Positions 46,834 through 55,800 of a stretch of DNA of 64,000 bases are shown one piece after another (position 1 is the first letter of the stretch; each line of letters begins with the position of its first letter). Position numbers and translations under genes: made by a program. Below the pieces are notes generated by a model that did not search any database, was not told the origin of the DNA, and worked only from the letters and a program-made list of their open reading frames with translations. The DNA lies in the NCBI GenBank assembly GCA_007745635.1, contig CP036272.1, positions 6,687,566 to 6,751,565 on the forward strand, read 5' to 3'. The stretch is from Stieleria bergensis (GTDB taxonomy: Bacteria > Planctomycetota > Planctomycetia > Pirellulales > Pirellulaceae).

Positions 46834-48243
46834 TCACTGGTCATTGAAGGCGTTATCAGCAGCAACGAGGACGCGAATTTGGTCCACGCCATTGCTAACA
46901 TTCAGAGCAACCCGAAGCACACGCCGATCGGGACTTAACGTCACCACATCAGCGTTGTTAATTCCCCGGCGAAAAATATTTCGAAAGTCGGTTTCAGGAA
47001 GCGCCATCCGAGCGTCAGAAGCATCCAATAGATCTTTCTGCATGATCAAAGCCACGATTGGGCGATCAAAATGCAGCTCACCCTGAAACGTTTGATTCTT
47101 GGACTCGCTGTCATCCTGTCCCGGATTGTATTGCAAAAGAAAGCTGTCGACGCGCACGTCTTGCGTCAGCTTCACGGTGTGTTTTCGGAAAGGTCGGCTG
47201 TAGGTCCCCGGTTCCATTGCATCGACCAAGCAACCTTGTTCCAGAAACGCATCTTCGCGTTCAGGAAACAGCAATAACGAATCACTGTCGCGGACCAATC
47301 CCGGTGAATGTCGTTCCCCCGGTGAGGCGACACGGACATCGCCAATCAACTGCTCGACGCCAAAGGAGACTCGCCATGTGTTCAGGAACTGACTGATAGC
47401 ATACGGGATCTCGCGAGGCGACTGTTCACTCGCGGAGAGCGCGACCGACTGTCCGCCAACAAGACGGCGGCGATCTTCCAATTCGATCTCGCCCTCAAAC
47501 ACCGAGATCGCGGTGTCCCCTTTGGTGTCCACATCGACTCCGAACGATGTTCCCAAGTCCGTCATTCGCTGGTGCAGAGTCTCCAAAATAAACCCTTTGA
47601 TCGCTCCAGGAACTCGCACCGTCGCCACGCCGTGCTGAAGCTGTGCCGAATTCGGCCCCAGCAGCTTCAACTCCGCTGGTGCCTGAATCGCAAGCCGGGC
47701 ACCGGACTGAAATCTAATGGTGACGCGGCCATCCACAAGCTTCAAAACTTGCCCGGATCGCAGGGGATCGCCAACGGAAACCGCTTGCACCTTGCGAGCA
47801 TTCTGAACCGTCGCGACAACATCGCCGGAACCGGTGCCAACGTCGCCTGTGAGAAACACACACAATGAAACCACCGCTGCAACGGCACACGCTGCGATCC
47901 ACCCGCGTGCGCGACCGCGTGACCAACGGCGTGCCGCGGGACCTGATTGCAAACCATCAGCGGGCGATGGCTGAGCGCGGCTTTCAAGACGCTGGCGCAC
48001 CTCGCTTGAGAGATCGATGGCACGTTCGCTGCGTTTGAGACAATCGTTGACGGCCAACGGCAGGCGATCGGAATCCAGCACCGACAGTGCCGCTAACGCA
48101 TTCCCGACACGCAGCTCATCAACAAAGAGTGACAGACGTGACTCGTCCTCGTCAAACCACTGCAGAAGCTCGCGGCAGTCGGTATCGCTCAGCGCATCGT
48201 CCTGAAACTCTTCCAGCATCCGTTGCAGTCGTGATTCGTTCAT
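46834..48243 (-). CDS. FecR-type anti-sigma / membrane regulator
   Basis: A 469-aa protein with a cytoplasmic N-terminal helical domain (1-110), one membrane span at about 114-133 (GWIAACAVAAVVSLCVFLTG), and a periplasmic FecR domain at ~150-240 (GDPLRSGQVLKLVDGRVTIR, LQHGVATVRVPGAIKGFILE, MTDLGTSFGVDV). The C-terminal ~200 residues form an unassigned beta-rich domain. FecR proteins sense a periplasmic signal and control a cognate ECF sigma factor; its ATG overlaps that gene (ATGA). This is the common planctomycete arrangement in front of DUF1552/1592 genes. Confidence 0.85.
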   Translation of the reverse strand: MNESRLQRMLEEFQDDALSDTDCRELLQWFDEDESRLSLFVDELRVGNALAALSVLDSDRLPLAVNDCLKRSERAIDLSSEVRQRLESRAQPSPADGLQSGPAARRWSRGRARGWIAACAVAAVVSLCVFLTGDVGTGSGDVVATVQNARKVQAVSVGDPLRSGQVLKLVDGRVTIRFQSGARLAIQAPAELKLLGPNSAQLQHGVATVRVPGAIKGFILETLHQRMTDLGTSFGVDVDTKGDTAISVFEGEIELEDRRRLVGGQSVALSASEQSPREIPYAISQFLNTWRVSFGVEQLIGDVRVASPGERHSPGLVRDSDSLLLFPEREDAFLEQGCLVDAMEPGTYSRPFRKHTVKLTQDVRVDSFLLQYNPGQDDSESKNQTFQGELHFDRPIVALIMQKDLLDASDARMALPETDFRNIFRRGINNADVVTLSPDRRVLRVALNVSNGVDQIRVLVAADNAFNDQ

Positions 48244-48815
48244 GCGGTTGCCTCCTCATCGAGGCGACGCTCGATGCACACGCGAAGCGCTCGGCGCGAT
48301 CGGCTTAACGTACTGGAGACCCAAGTCACGGTCCGGTTGAGTGATTCGGCAATGCTGCGACACGACTGCCGCTCTTCGTAACGCAGACGCACGACCAGGG
48401 CCGCTTGAGACTGCAAGGCCGTCAAGCATTCACGCATTGCCGAAAGCGACTGCCGCTGATCATTGTCACTCAGTTCGGCCATGCGCTCGCCCACACGAAG
48501 CCGCAAAGCGTCGCTGAACTGATCCAGGTTCCTGAATTCTCTTCGCTGACGTTCGAGTTCCGACAGAATGAAGTGCTTGCAAATCACACAGAGCCAGACT
48601 CCGAAATCACGCTGGGGCTGATATTCATTCAACTGCTCGTACGCTCGAATGAATGTCAGCTGAACGACTTCCTGCGCGGCATCAAGATCCGGCAATCGAT
48701 TCGCCGCGTACCCCAGCAGCATGGCCTGGTATTGCCGGACCACCGCATCGTAGGCGTCCAAGTCGCCACCAAGGATTGTTTTGATCGTTGCCTGTTGCAT
48801 TGAGCCATCTTCCAC
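48240..48815 (-). CDS. ECF RNA polymerase sigma factor
   Basis: A 191-aa extracytoplasmic-function sigma factor of the planctomycete/verrucomicrobial type. Region 2 is YAANRLPDLDAAQEVVQLTF followed by DFGVWLCVICKHFILSE (promoter melting and core binding). Region 4 is RLRYEERQSCRSIAESLNRT then WVSSTLSRSRRALR (helix-turn-helix). ATG 48815 and ATG 48800 are both possible. First gene of the operon, coupled to the FecR-type regulator; presumably directs transcription of its own operon. Confidence 0.9.
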   Translation of the reverse strand: MEDGSMQQATIKTILGGDLDAYDAVVRQYQAMLLGYAANRLPDLDAAQEVVQLTFIRAYEQLNEYQPQRDFGVWLCVICKHFILSELERQRREFRNLDQFSDALRLRVGERMAELSDNDQRQSLSAMRECLTALQSQAALVVRLRYEERQSCRSIAESLNRTVTWVSSTLSRSRRALRVCIERRLDEEATA

Positions 48816-49118
48816 AGATTCAGTCAGTTTCGAAAGTAGGGTCGAATCCGACCTTTGTCACAACCATTCTGATTCTTTTTCCCTAAGATCTCTAGAAATT
48901 GCCGAATCTCAGCAAAATGCCCGCCTCTGTCCCCGCCCAGCGTGCCTCCCCGGCCAGCGTTAGGCTTCACATTCAAAAAGAGGGGCACCACTCACCACAG
49001 GCGACCAGCTTCGCAACGAATCGTCGATTTGTCCCAGGCAGACGCCTAGCAGCGCCCCGTCGCTTGCCTCGAACAGCCAGCCGCTGATCATGGGCCAGCG
49101 GGATTCGCCCGCTGGCAG
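48816..49118. other. Intergenic, promoter region of the sigma operon
   Basis: About 300 bases upstream of the ECF sigma gene (minus strand) and downstream of the hydrolase gene. No gene seen. It must hold the promoter of the sigma-FecR-DUF1552-DUF1592 operon; I cannot pick out a convincing ECF promoter. Confidence 0.4.
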
Positions 49119-50981
49119 TCACAACGCCTCCGGGTTTTCGGCGAAAAGCAGTTTCAGCCTCTTCGTCTCCTCGTCACTCCAATTGACCGGCGCCGTTACG
49201 GCGATCCAAGCGTCGATGTAACTGGCCGCGGAGAGATTGTGGCCATAGCCCGCTGGGACGCTTGTCGCCATTGGCAAATCGAAACCGACCTGCAGGAACG
49301 TGACGATGGGATACCAACTCATGTAGGGAGAAATGTCAGGTCCTCTCTCGCCACTGAGCCACTGCGGTCGCTGGTAAAGCAGTTCTGTTGAAAAGAAAGT
49401 CATGGGGTCACTGGCATGTTGGATGTAGACGAATCGCATCGGCCCCCATGGCTTGCCCGTATTTTTCAAGGCGTTCTCTCGTGCAGTGAATCGAACAATC
49501 CTTCCATCACGAAATGTCGGAAGCCAGACGGGAGAATCTGCGTTCCTCGCTTTCGTGATGTCTGCCCAAGAGGTGCTGGGGAAGGGCGGTCCGCTCCAGA
49601 CGGCACCCTGAATTGGATCCTCAAACAACGTGAACAGGTCGGCACAGGTCTCCGACCCATAGGCCCCAAGACTCAGGCCGTGTAGATAAAGCCTTGGCCG
49701 AGACTCAGGAGGAAGCGATCTCCAGTGACCGTAGATCGTCTCGAACAAGACCCGCGCTGAATCCCGCGACCCCTCTGGATCGACCAAGAGTGTCAGCCAG
49801 CTCGGTAGGTAAGAATACTGAATCGTGACAATGGCCGTATCGCCAGCGTGCAGATATTCAATCGTGTCCACGGCTTCCGGTTGAAGCCATCCCGTTCCGG
49901 TTGGATTGGCGACGACTAAGACAGACCGTTCGAAGCCTCCGACACGAATCAATTCCTGCAAAGCCAACTCGGCCCGCTGTTGCGCCGTCGCTCTGCAGCC
50001 CAAGCCCACGTAGACCCTTAGCGGGGGCTTTGCCTCCCTGCCGATGAACTCAGCGATCTGTCCCCTCTCTGGACCAGACACGACAAAGTCCTTCCCACGC
50101 CTGGAAAGAACATCCCAATCGATTAGCGAATCGACACTCCCGGAAGCCAATGCACTTACCGGCCTTTCGATCCCCTCGTCAACGAGACCATCGATCTCAA
50201 GAAAGGCCCTGTCGGCGATCCGCAAGGTCGGTTTGATCACAAGATTGGTGGTGAGGGTCAGCACGGCAAGGATGACCAGAAACGTGCCCATCAAGTAAGA
50301 ATAACGTCGTGAGAGGATTCGTCTCAATCGCCGGTCGACGAGACCATAGACACTCCTGAACGCCCGAGCCATCATTAACAAGACGAACGCCAAGGGGATT
50401 GAAATCATCACCACGTACGGTGAATAGACGCCGCGCACGGGCTCCATCTCCATCAGGCTGCGAATCGAATTCTCCCACACCGTTGCCCGCCACAGAGTGA
50501 CAAGCACGATACAGCCAAGGCAAGCCAGAGTGATTCGTTTGCCAAAACAAATCCATCTCGCAGCGAGAACGGGTAATTCGAGACATTGCCATAACCAGTG
50601 AACGCCAACACCAAAACCGTATCCAGTCGCCAACGCAAAGCCGGACTCCACCCCCTGCACAACGTACGTTCGCGGGATCAGTGACGGCGTCAGCGATGCA
50701 CAGAAGAGCAGCGTGCCGAAGACCACTCCGACAACTGAAAGCGACGCCAACAGGCCGCGATGCGGCGAAACCGAAGAGCTATTCACAAGCAATCTCACAC
50801 GTCGTTGGAGGTCTTGAGCCAGGCATGACGCAAAGGATAACGGAAACAGCACCGATACCAAGAACAGAGTTACCAACGACGTCAACAACAGCCTCGGCAC
50901 AGCGCCCTTGAAAAAGCCAATGCAACGATAGCGGCCCGGTTCAACAACGAGCGACACAACCGGTGGCGACACCGGTGGCAT
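49119..50981 (-). CDS. Membrane alpha/beta hydrolase, Abhydrolase_9 type
   Basis: About 620 aa from ATG 50981. The frame is open to 51215, but its only start there is a TTG and the extra N-terminus is Cys/Arg-rich and unlike the family. Several membrane spans fill residues ~20-270, including SLTPSLIPRTYVVQGVESG, the hallmark of the N-terminal domain of this family. The cytoplasmic or periplasmic C-terminal half is an alpha/beta hydrolase with nucleophile elbow LHGLSLGAYGSE and VYVGLGCRATAQQRAELALQ. Family function is unknown; proteins of this kind occur in actinobacteria and other phyla. Single gene, no operon partner. Confidence 0.8.
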   Translation of the reverse strand: MPPVSPPVVSLVVEPGRYRCIGFFKGAVPRLLLTSLVTLFLVSVLFPLSFASCLAQDLQRRVRLLVNSSSVSPHRGLLASLSVVGVVFGTLLFCASLTPSLIPRTYVVQGVESGFALATGYGFGVGVHWLWQCLELPVLAARWICFGKRITLACLGCIVLVTLWRATVWENSIRSLMEMEPVRGVYSPYVVMISIPLAFVLLMMARAFRSVYGLVDRRLRRILSRRYSYLMGTFLVILAVLTLTTNLVIKPTLRIADRAFLEIDGLVDEGIERPVSALASGSVDSLIDWDVLSRRGKDFVVSGPERGQIAEFIGREAKPPLRVYVGLGCRATAQQRAELALQELIRVGGFERSVLVVANPTGTGWLQPEAVDTIEYLHAGDTAIVTIQYSYLPSWLTLLVDPEGSRDSARVLFETIYGHWRSLPPESRPRLYLHGLSLGAYGSETCADLFTLFEDPIQGAVWSGPPFPSTSWADITKARNADSPVWLPTFRDGRIVRFTARENALKNTGKPWGPMRFVYIQHASDPMTFFSTELLYQRPQWLSGERGPDISPYMSWYPIVTFLQVGFDLPMATSVPAGYGHNLSAASYIDAWIAVTAPVNWSDEETKRLKLLFAENPEAL

Positions 50982-51215
50982 GAAGACCGACGACGCCGCA
51001 ATCAGCACAGCGAGCGCGAACAGAGACGGTGACGATTCAAGCGTCTCGGCACTACTGATGGCAATCGGAGCAAACAAGCACAGCTGTAGTGGTCGTCGGC
51101 AAGAGCATCCCCAAGGCAGCGGTGAGCGAAAACAATCTCTGCGAAACGTTGGCTGATTGCACTGGAGTTGACGGAACAAGTCCGAACACCAGCGAATGTT
51201 CGGACTTCGTGGCAA

Positions 51216-51885
51216 ACGTCAGGACGCCTACGTTGCGTCCTAACCTAGAAGTCTAATCGAGAGTTCGAGCAGACGCAGCATCTTATCGTCGCCCACGACA
51301 GCGAATTCCATGGCCTCTGTGAACCGTCTCGGGACGACTCGACACCTCGATAAACTTCTCGATGCTGCCCCAAAAAGCACCATTGTTTCCAAAGAGAATT
51401 TGAGTCACCCATCCATCGGTCACCATCGGCCGACCCCAATGAGCAAATACACTCCGCAGGACTGAATTCAACACTCGCGCGTCCAATTTCGCAGAAGCAA
51501 ACGCCCAGTCGAGTCACAGTCGGGCATAAACTTCATCGCACAAAAAGCGCGTAGGACACCCCAGCCATGAAACCCCGCGCCCATGAAAACCCGCAAGAGA
51601 ATGGCAAAATGAATTCGTCAACGGTTCCGTGCGAGGCGAGCCAATCGCCATCATGGCCGAGTTTGAACAGGGCGGTTTCTTGTCTCACTCTGCTCGACCG
51701 AGTAAATTAGGGGCGGAGTCCACCAACGCCTCAAAGCCGTCTAGACTTGCCTGCAAGTTTCACAGGAGACGCCGCGCAGGAAGCCAAACGGGGTCGCGGC
51801 CATAACGCTGGGGACGGAAAGAGGCGTCTGGCGTGGTCACCCAACACAACCGCGTGCTGAAATCGATTCGGAGTCGGACTAGATA
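51216..51885. other. Intergenic with a decayed minus-strand gene
   Basis: Between the hydrolase and the HNH gene. On the minus strand a fragment reads VLRSVFAHWGRPMVTDGWVT then ILFGNNGAFWGSIEKFIEV, and, one frame over, VVGDDKMLRLLELSIRLL before a stop at about 51242. The two pieces look like one small gene broken by an indel; I do not recognise the family. The rest (51520-51885) holds nothing I can name. Confidence 0.35.
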
Positions 51886-52779
51886 GTGGATACTCAATAC
51901 TGGCTCGATCGGATTGCAAAGCTGAACAAAGCTCGAAACAATGCGCCTCACAAGCCACTGTTGCTGCTGACGGTGCTTGATCTTGCAGATGCGAGTGATT
52001 TGCCAAGCGAGTCCGTCTCTCTGACGCCAGAGATCGCGTTTCGCTTCGAGACATTTGCTCAGATTGTCACCTACCGCCGAACGCAGCGGATTGATATTCG
52101 GATGCCATTCCATCACTTGAAATCCGATGGTTTCTGGCGGGCGTTCACTCAGGAAGGCTCACTGTCGAAACATCGTTCGGTGACCCAATATGTTGTGCCG
52201 GAACCTGGGTTCGTCGAGGCGTGTTCGAAAGCAAGTTTTCGCGAGTCCGCCAGACGCTTAATCATCGCAAAGCACTTTGAACCGGCAGAGCGGAACGCGC
52301 TTTATCACATGGTTGGGCTAACGATTCCAGATGATGATCAAATCGCCCGCGATGCCAACTTCGAAATCCCCGAGGGTGCGGAGCGAGCTGGAAGAAACGG
52401 GCGATTCCGAATTGATGTTGCTGCGGCCTACGCTTTCACGTGTGCATTGACTGGCTATCGAATCACGACACTTGATGGTGGGTCAATCGTCGATGCAGCA
52501 CACATTCATCAGTTCGCCGACTCGCGAAACAATGATCCTCAAAATGGGCTGGCTCTCGGCAAGAATGCTCACTGGCTCTTCGATCGAGGCCTTTGGTCGA
52601 TCGACGACGATTTCCGAGTGCTGGTGGCGGTCGATGCGTTCACGGAGGCTTGTCCGGATCAAACTTCGCTGACCGAATACCACGGCGAGCGTTTGCGACT
52701 CCCGATCAACGAGAAGCTCTGGCCCGACCAGCATCACTGTCGCTGGCACCGCAAACATCGCTTCCGAGGATCCGTGTAA
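51886..52779 (+). CDS. HNH endonuclease with putative sulfur-binding-type N-terminal domain
   Basis: A 297-aa protein (GTG start at 51886). The C-terminal HNH nuclease (PF13391 type) shows CALTGYRI, then DAAHIHQF (His206), DPQNGLALG (Asn220) and NAHWLFDRG (His229), the H-N-H triad intact. The N-terminus NNAPHKPLLLLTVLDLA and IRMPFHHLKSDGFW resemble the domain that precedes HNH in phosphorothioate-DNA-binding type IV restriction enzymes (SBD-HNH, as in ScoMcrA), with weaker similarity. Such enzymes cleave DNA carrying a foreign modification. It is 97 bases upstream of the HIT-PLD-helicase gene in the same direction, so probably part of that locus. Modification specificity is inferred. Confidence 0.8.
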   Translation: MDTQYWLDRIAKLNKARNNAPHKPLLLLTVLDLADASDLPSESVSLTPEIAFRFETFAQIVTYRRTQRIDIRMPFHHLKSDGFWRAFTQEGSLSKHRSVTQYVVPEPGFVEACSKASFRESARRLIIAKHFEPAERNALYHMVGLTIPDDDQIARDANFEIPEGAERAGRNGRFRIDVAAAYAFTCALTGYRITTLDGGSIVDAAHIHQFADSRNNDPQNGLALGKNAHWLFDRGLWSIDDDFRVLVAVDAFTEACPDQTSLTEYHGERLRLPINEKLWPDQHHCRWHRKHRFRGSV

Positions 52780-52876
52780 CTGGGCTCACTGGAGTAGACG
52801 TGCAAGCGTCACTGCGTCACAATTATTGATGTGGACACTTCCCAACGACAGTCAAGCGACTTACTAGCGAGCGTGG

Positions 52877-55800
52877 ATGCGTATGGCGACTTCGCCGTTT
52901 CTCGAAATTCCTTCAGCGAACTGGATCGCTTCGAACGATCTGGCCTTCGCCGTTTTCGATGGCTTTCCCGTGAACGTTGGACACTCGCTAATCATCACGC
53001 GGCGAGTCACACCCACTTGGTTTGATGCAACGGCGGACGAACAATCCGCATTGATGGAACTCGTCAACGTTGTCAAACAGAAACTTGACCAATCGCTGCA
53101 CCCAAAACCTGACGGCTACAACGTCGGTTTCAACGCCGGCGATGCAGCCGGACAAACCGTCCCTCATCTCCACATCCATGTGATCCCAAGATACTCAGGC
53201 GATGTGGATGACCCACGGGGCGGCGTTCGATATGTGATTCCTAGCAAAGCGAATTACCTAAAGGACGACCTGACGGAAACTTCCAGCGAACGGGCTTCCG
53301 ACGAACCGAGCCCCAGCCAACGGGCAAGCAGCCAACGGGCAAGCAGCCAACTGGTAAGCAGCCAACTGGTAAGCAGCAACGCGAAACCTGCGGCCACCTT
53401 GAGTGTCGGCTACCCCGACTCGCCGCTGTGGGAACAACTGTCGTGGAGAATTGCCGGCGCCCATGCGGTTGATGTCCTGGCCTCGTTCGTTCAGGCATCG
53501 GGGCTTGCAATCATCGAAGAGCAACTCTTCAAGGCGCTGCGCAGTGGAGCTCAAGTACGAATCCTGGTTAGCGACTACCTCTATATTTCTGCACCAAGGG
53601 CACTCCAAACCTTGCTCGGCTGGTGCGAGTTGGCGGCAGAGGATTTTGATAACGGACGGCTACACGTTCGACTGATTCAGACAGCCAAGCTTCCGACTGA
53701 TCCGGAGTCATTTCACCCCAAGGCATGGCGGATTGTCGAGGGATCACGCGACTTCATTTCCGTTGGAAGCAGCAACCTCTCAAAAGCCGCGCTTGTCAGC
53801 GGTGTGGAATGGAACCTGCTGTCAAGCTCCACTACGTCGGAACCGTCTCACGTTCAATTCTCGGAGGAATTTGACGCACTGTGGCAGGCCGCGTCACCGT
53901 TGACGCCGGAACTTGTCGCCTCGTATGCAATCTCGGCGGCGAAATATCGTCAGCAGCATTTTGTGCCTGAGGCGAAAGACGCTCAAGAGATCCCAGCACC
54001 GCGGCCCTGGCAAGTTGAGGCCTTGGCTTCGCTGGCGCGCTTGCGCGACGCAGGACACAGCCGAGCGCTGGTCGCAGTGGCAACGGGCATGGGTAAAACG
54101 TGGTTGGCAGCTTTCGACGCTTGCCAGGTTGGCATGGAAATCGGCAGGCGCCCCAGGGTCCTGATCATCGCGCATCGGGCTCATATCCTTGCCCAGGCCG
54201 AAGCGGTGCTCTCACGTTTGCTCGACCACCGCTTCAGTTCCAGTCCAACCGCATGGTACATCGGCAATCAAAGCGAACTGTCGAGCAACTTGGTCGTCGC
54301 ATCGATCCAGAAACTTTCTCGCCCCGCAGGGATCCAGCGACTTGCGACCGAACACTTCGACTATGTGATCATGGATGAGGTGCACCACGCCCACGCACCG
54401 AGCTACCGCCGAGTGCTCGCGCAACTTAATTGCGACTTTGCACTCGGGTTAACCGCGACTCCTGAACGGACCGACGGCGTCGACGTTGCGACGATCTTTG
54501 ACGACAACTTGGCGTATCACGCCAGCATTGGCGAAGGGATCGCCGAAGAGGCTCTTGTCCCCTTCCACTATGTTGGCATCAAAGACACGGCTGACTTTCG
54601 GCAGATCCCTTGGCGAAACGGGCGGTTTGACCTTGCCGAATTGGAGCAACAAGTCGCTCGTAGCGAACGCATGGATCGGCTGTGGTCAACGATGGAACAA
54701 CACCCTGCCGACCGGACGCTCATTTTCTGCTGCTCGCGGCGACACGCGGTGTTCGCACGAGACTGGCTGACGGCGCAGGGCGTCTCCGCTGCGGCGGTCT
54801 TTTCTGGCGAGGGAAGCGATCCCTACGGTGACTCACTGGAGCGATTGCGGACAGGCGAATTGCACGCCCTATGTGTCGTCGACATGTTCAATGAAGGATT
54901 AGACATTCCGGCGGTGGACCGCGTTGTCATGCTGCGCCCAACCGAGTCCAAAATCATCTTCCTCCAGCAACTTGGCCGCGGCCTGCGTGCGAGTGAAGGC
55001 AAGAGTCGCTTGCTGGTCATTGACTTTGTAGGCAATCACCGCGTCTTTGCTCAACGGATCATCCACCTGCTGTCACTGCAGTCCGCAAGCAATCAGTGGC
55101 ACGCGCTCAAAGATTGGCTCAATGGCAAACCGGCCAACCTCCCCGAAGGTTGCCTGCTGGACGTCGAAGTGGATGCCAAAGACATGCTCAAACAATTCCT
55201 ACCGAAAGGCAGGAACGCGGGGATCGAAGGGTATCGCGCGATCCGCGACGACCTGGGGCGGCGACCAACCGCAATGGAGGTCTTTAGCCGGGGATTCCTG
55301 CCACGCACGATCGGCGCCGCTGAAGGAAGCTGGTTTCGATTCGCGGATGCCGAAGGTGATTTAGATGAGTTGCAACGGCAGGTGGCGGCGGAGTTCCATG
55401 AATGGTTGAAGACGCTGGAAACGACCAGCTTGAACAAGTCTTACAAAATGGTTGTGCTCCGTGTCCTGCTAGATTCCGGACAGCTGTTCACAGGGATTGA
55501 GCTCGACGAACTCTCCAGGCAGTGCCGTCGATTCATGCTAGAACACGAGGTACTGCGCCGTGATCTCGAAGGAAAAAACCATGCCGTCGACCACGAAAAT
55601 GCCAGCCAACGCGAGTGGGCAGCCTGGTGGATCAAATGGCCGATTGGGCGTTGGCTTGATGCTCAGAATAAAAAGGTTTGGTTCGAGCGTACCGGCGATC
55701 GCTTTCGATTGCTCATCCAATGCGCGGACGATCTGAAACCATCACTCGAATCCATGACAGAAGAACTCGTCGACTGGCGCCTGGCGGCTTACGCCAAAAG

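Noticed and set aside
53315-53374. Short regular repeats considered as a CRISPR or tRNA-like array
   Set aside because: Units are directly tandem with no spacers, only 15 bases long, and in frame inside a coding sequence.
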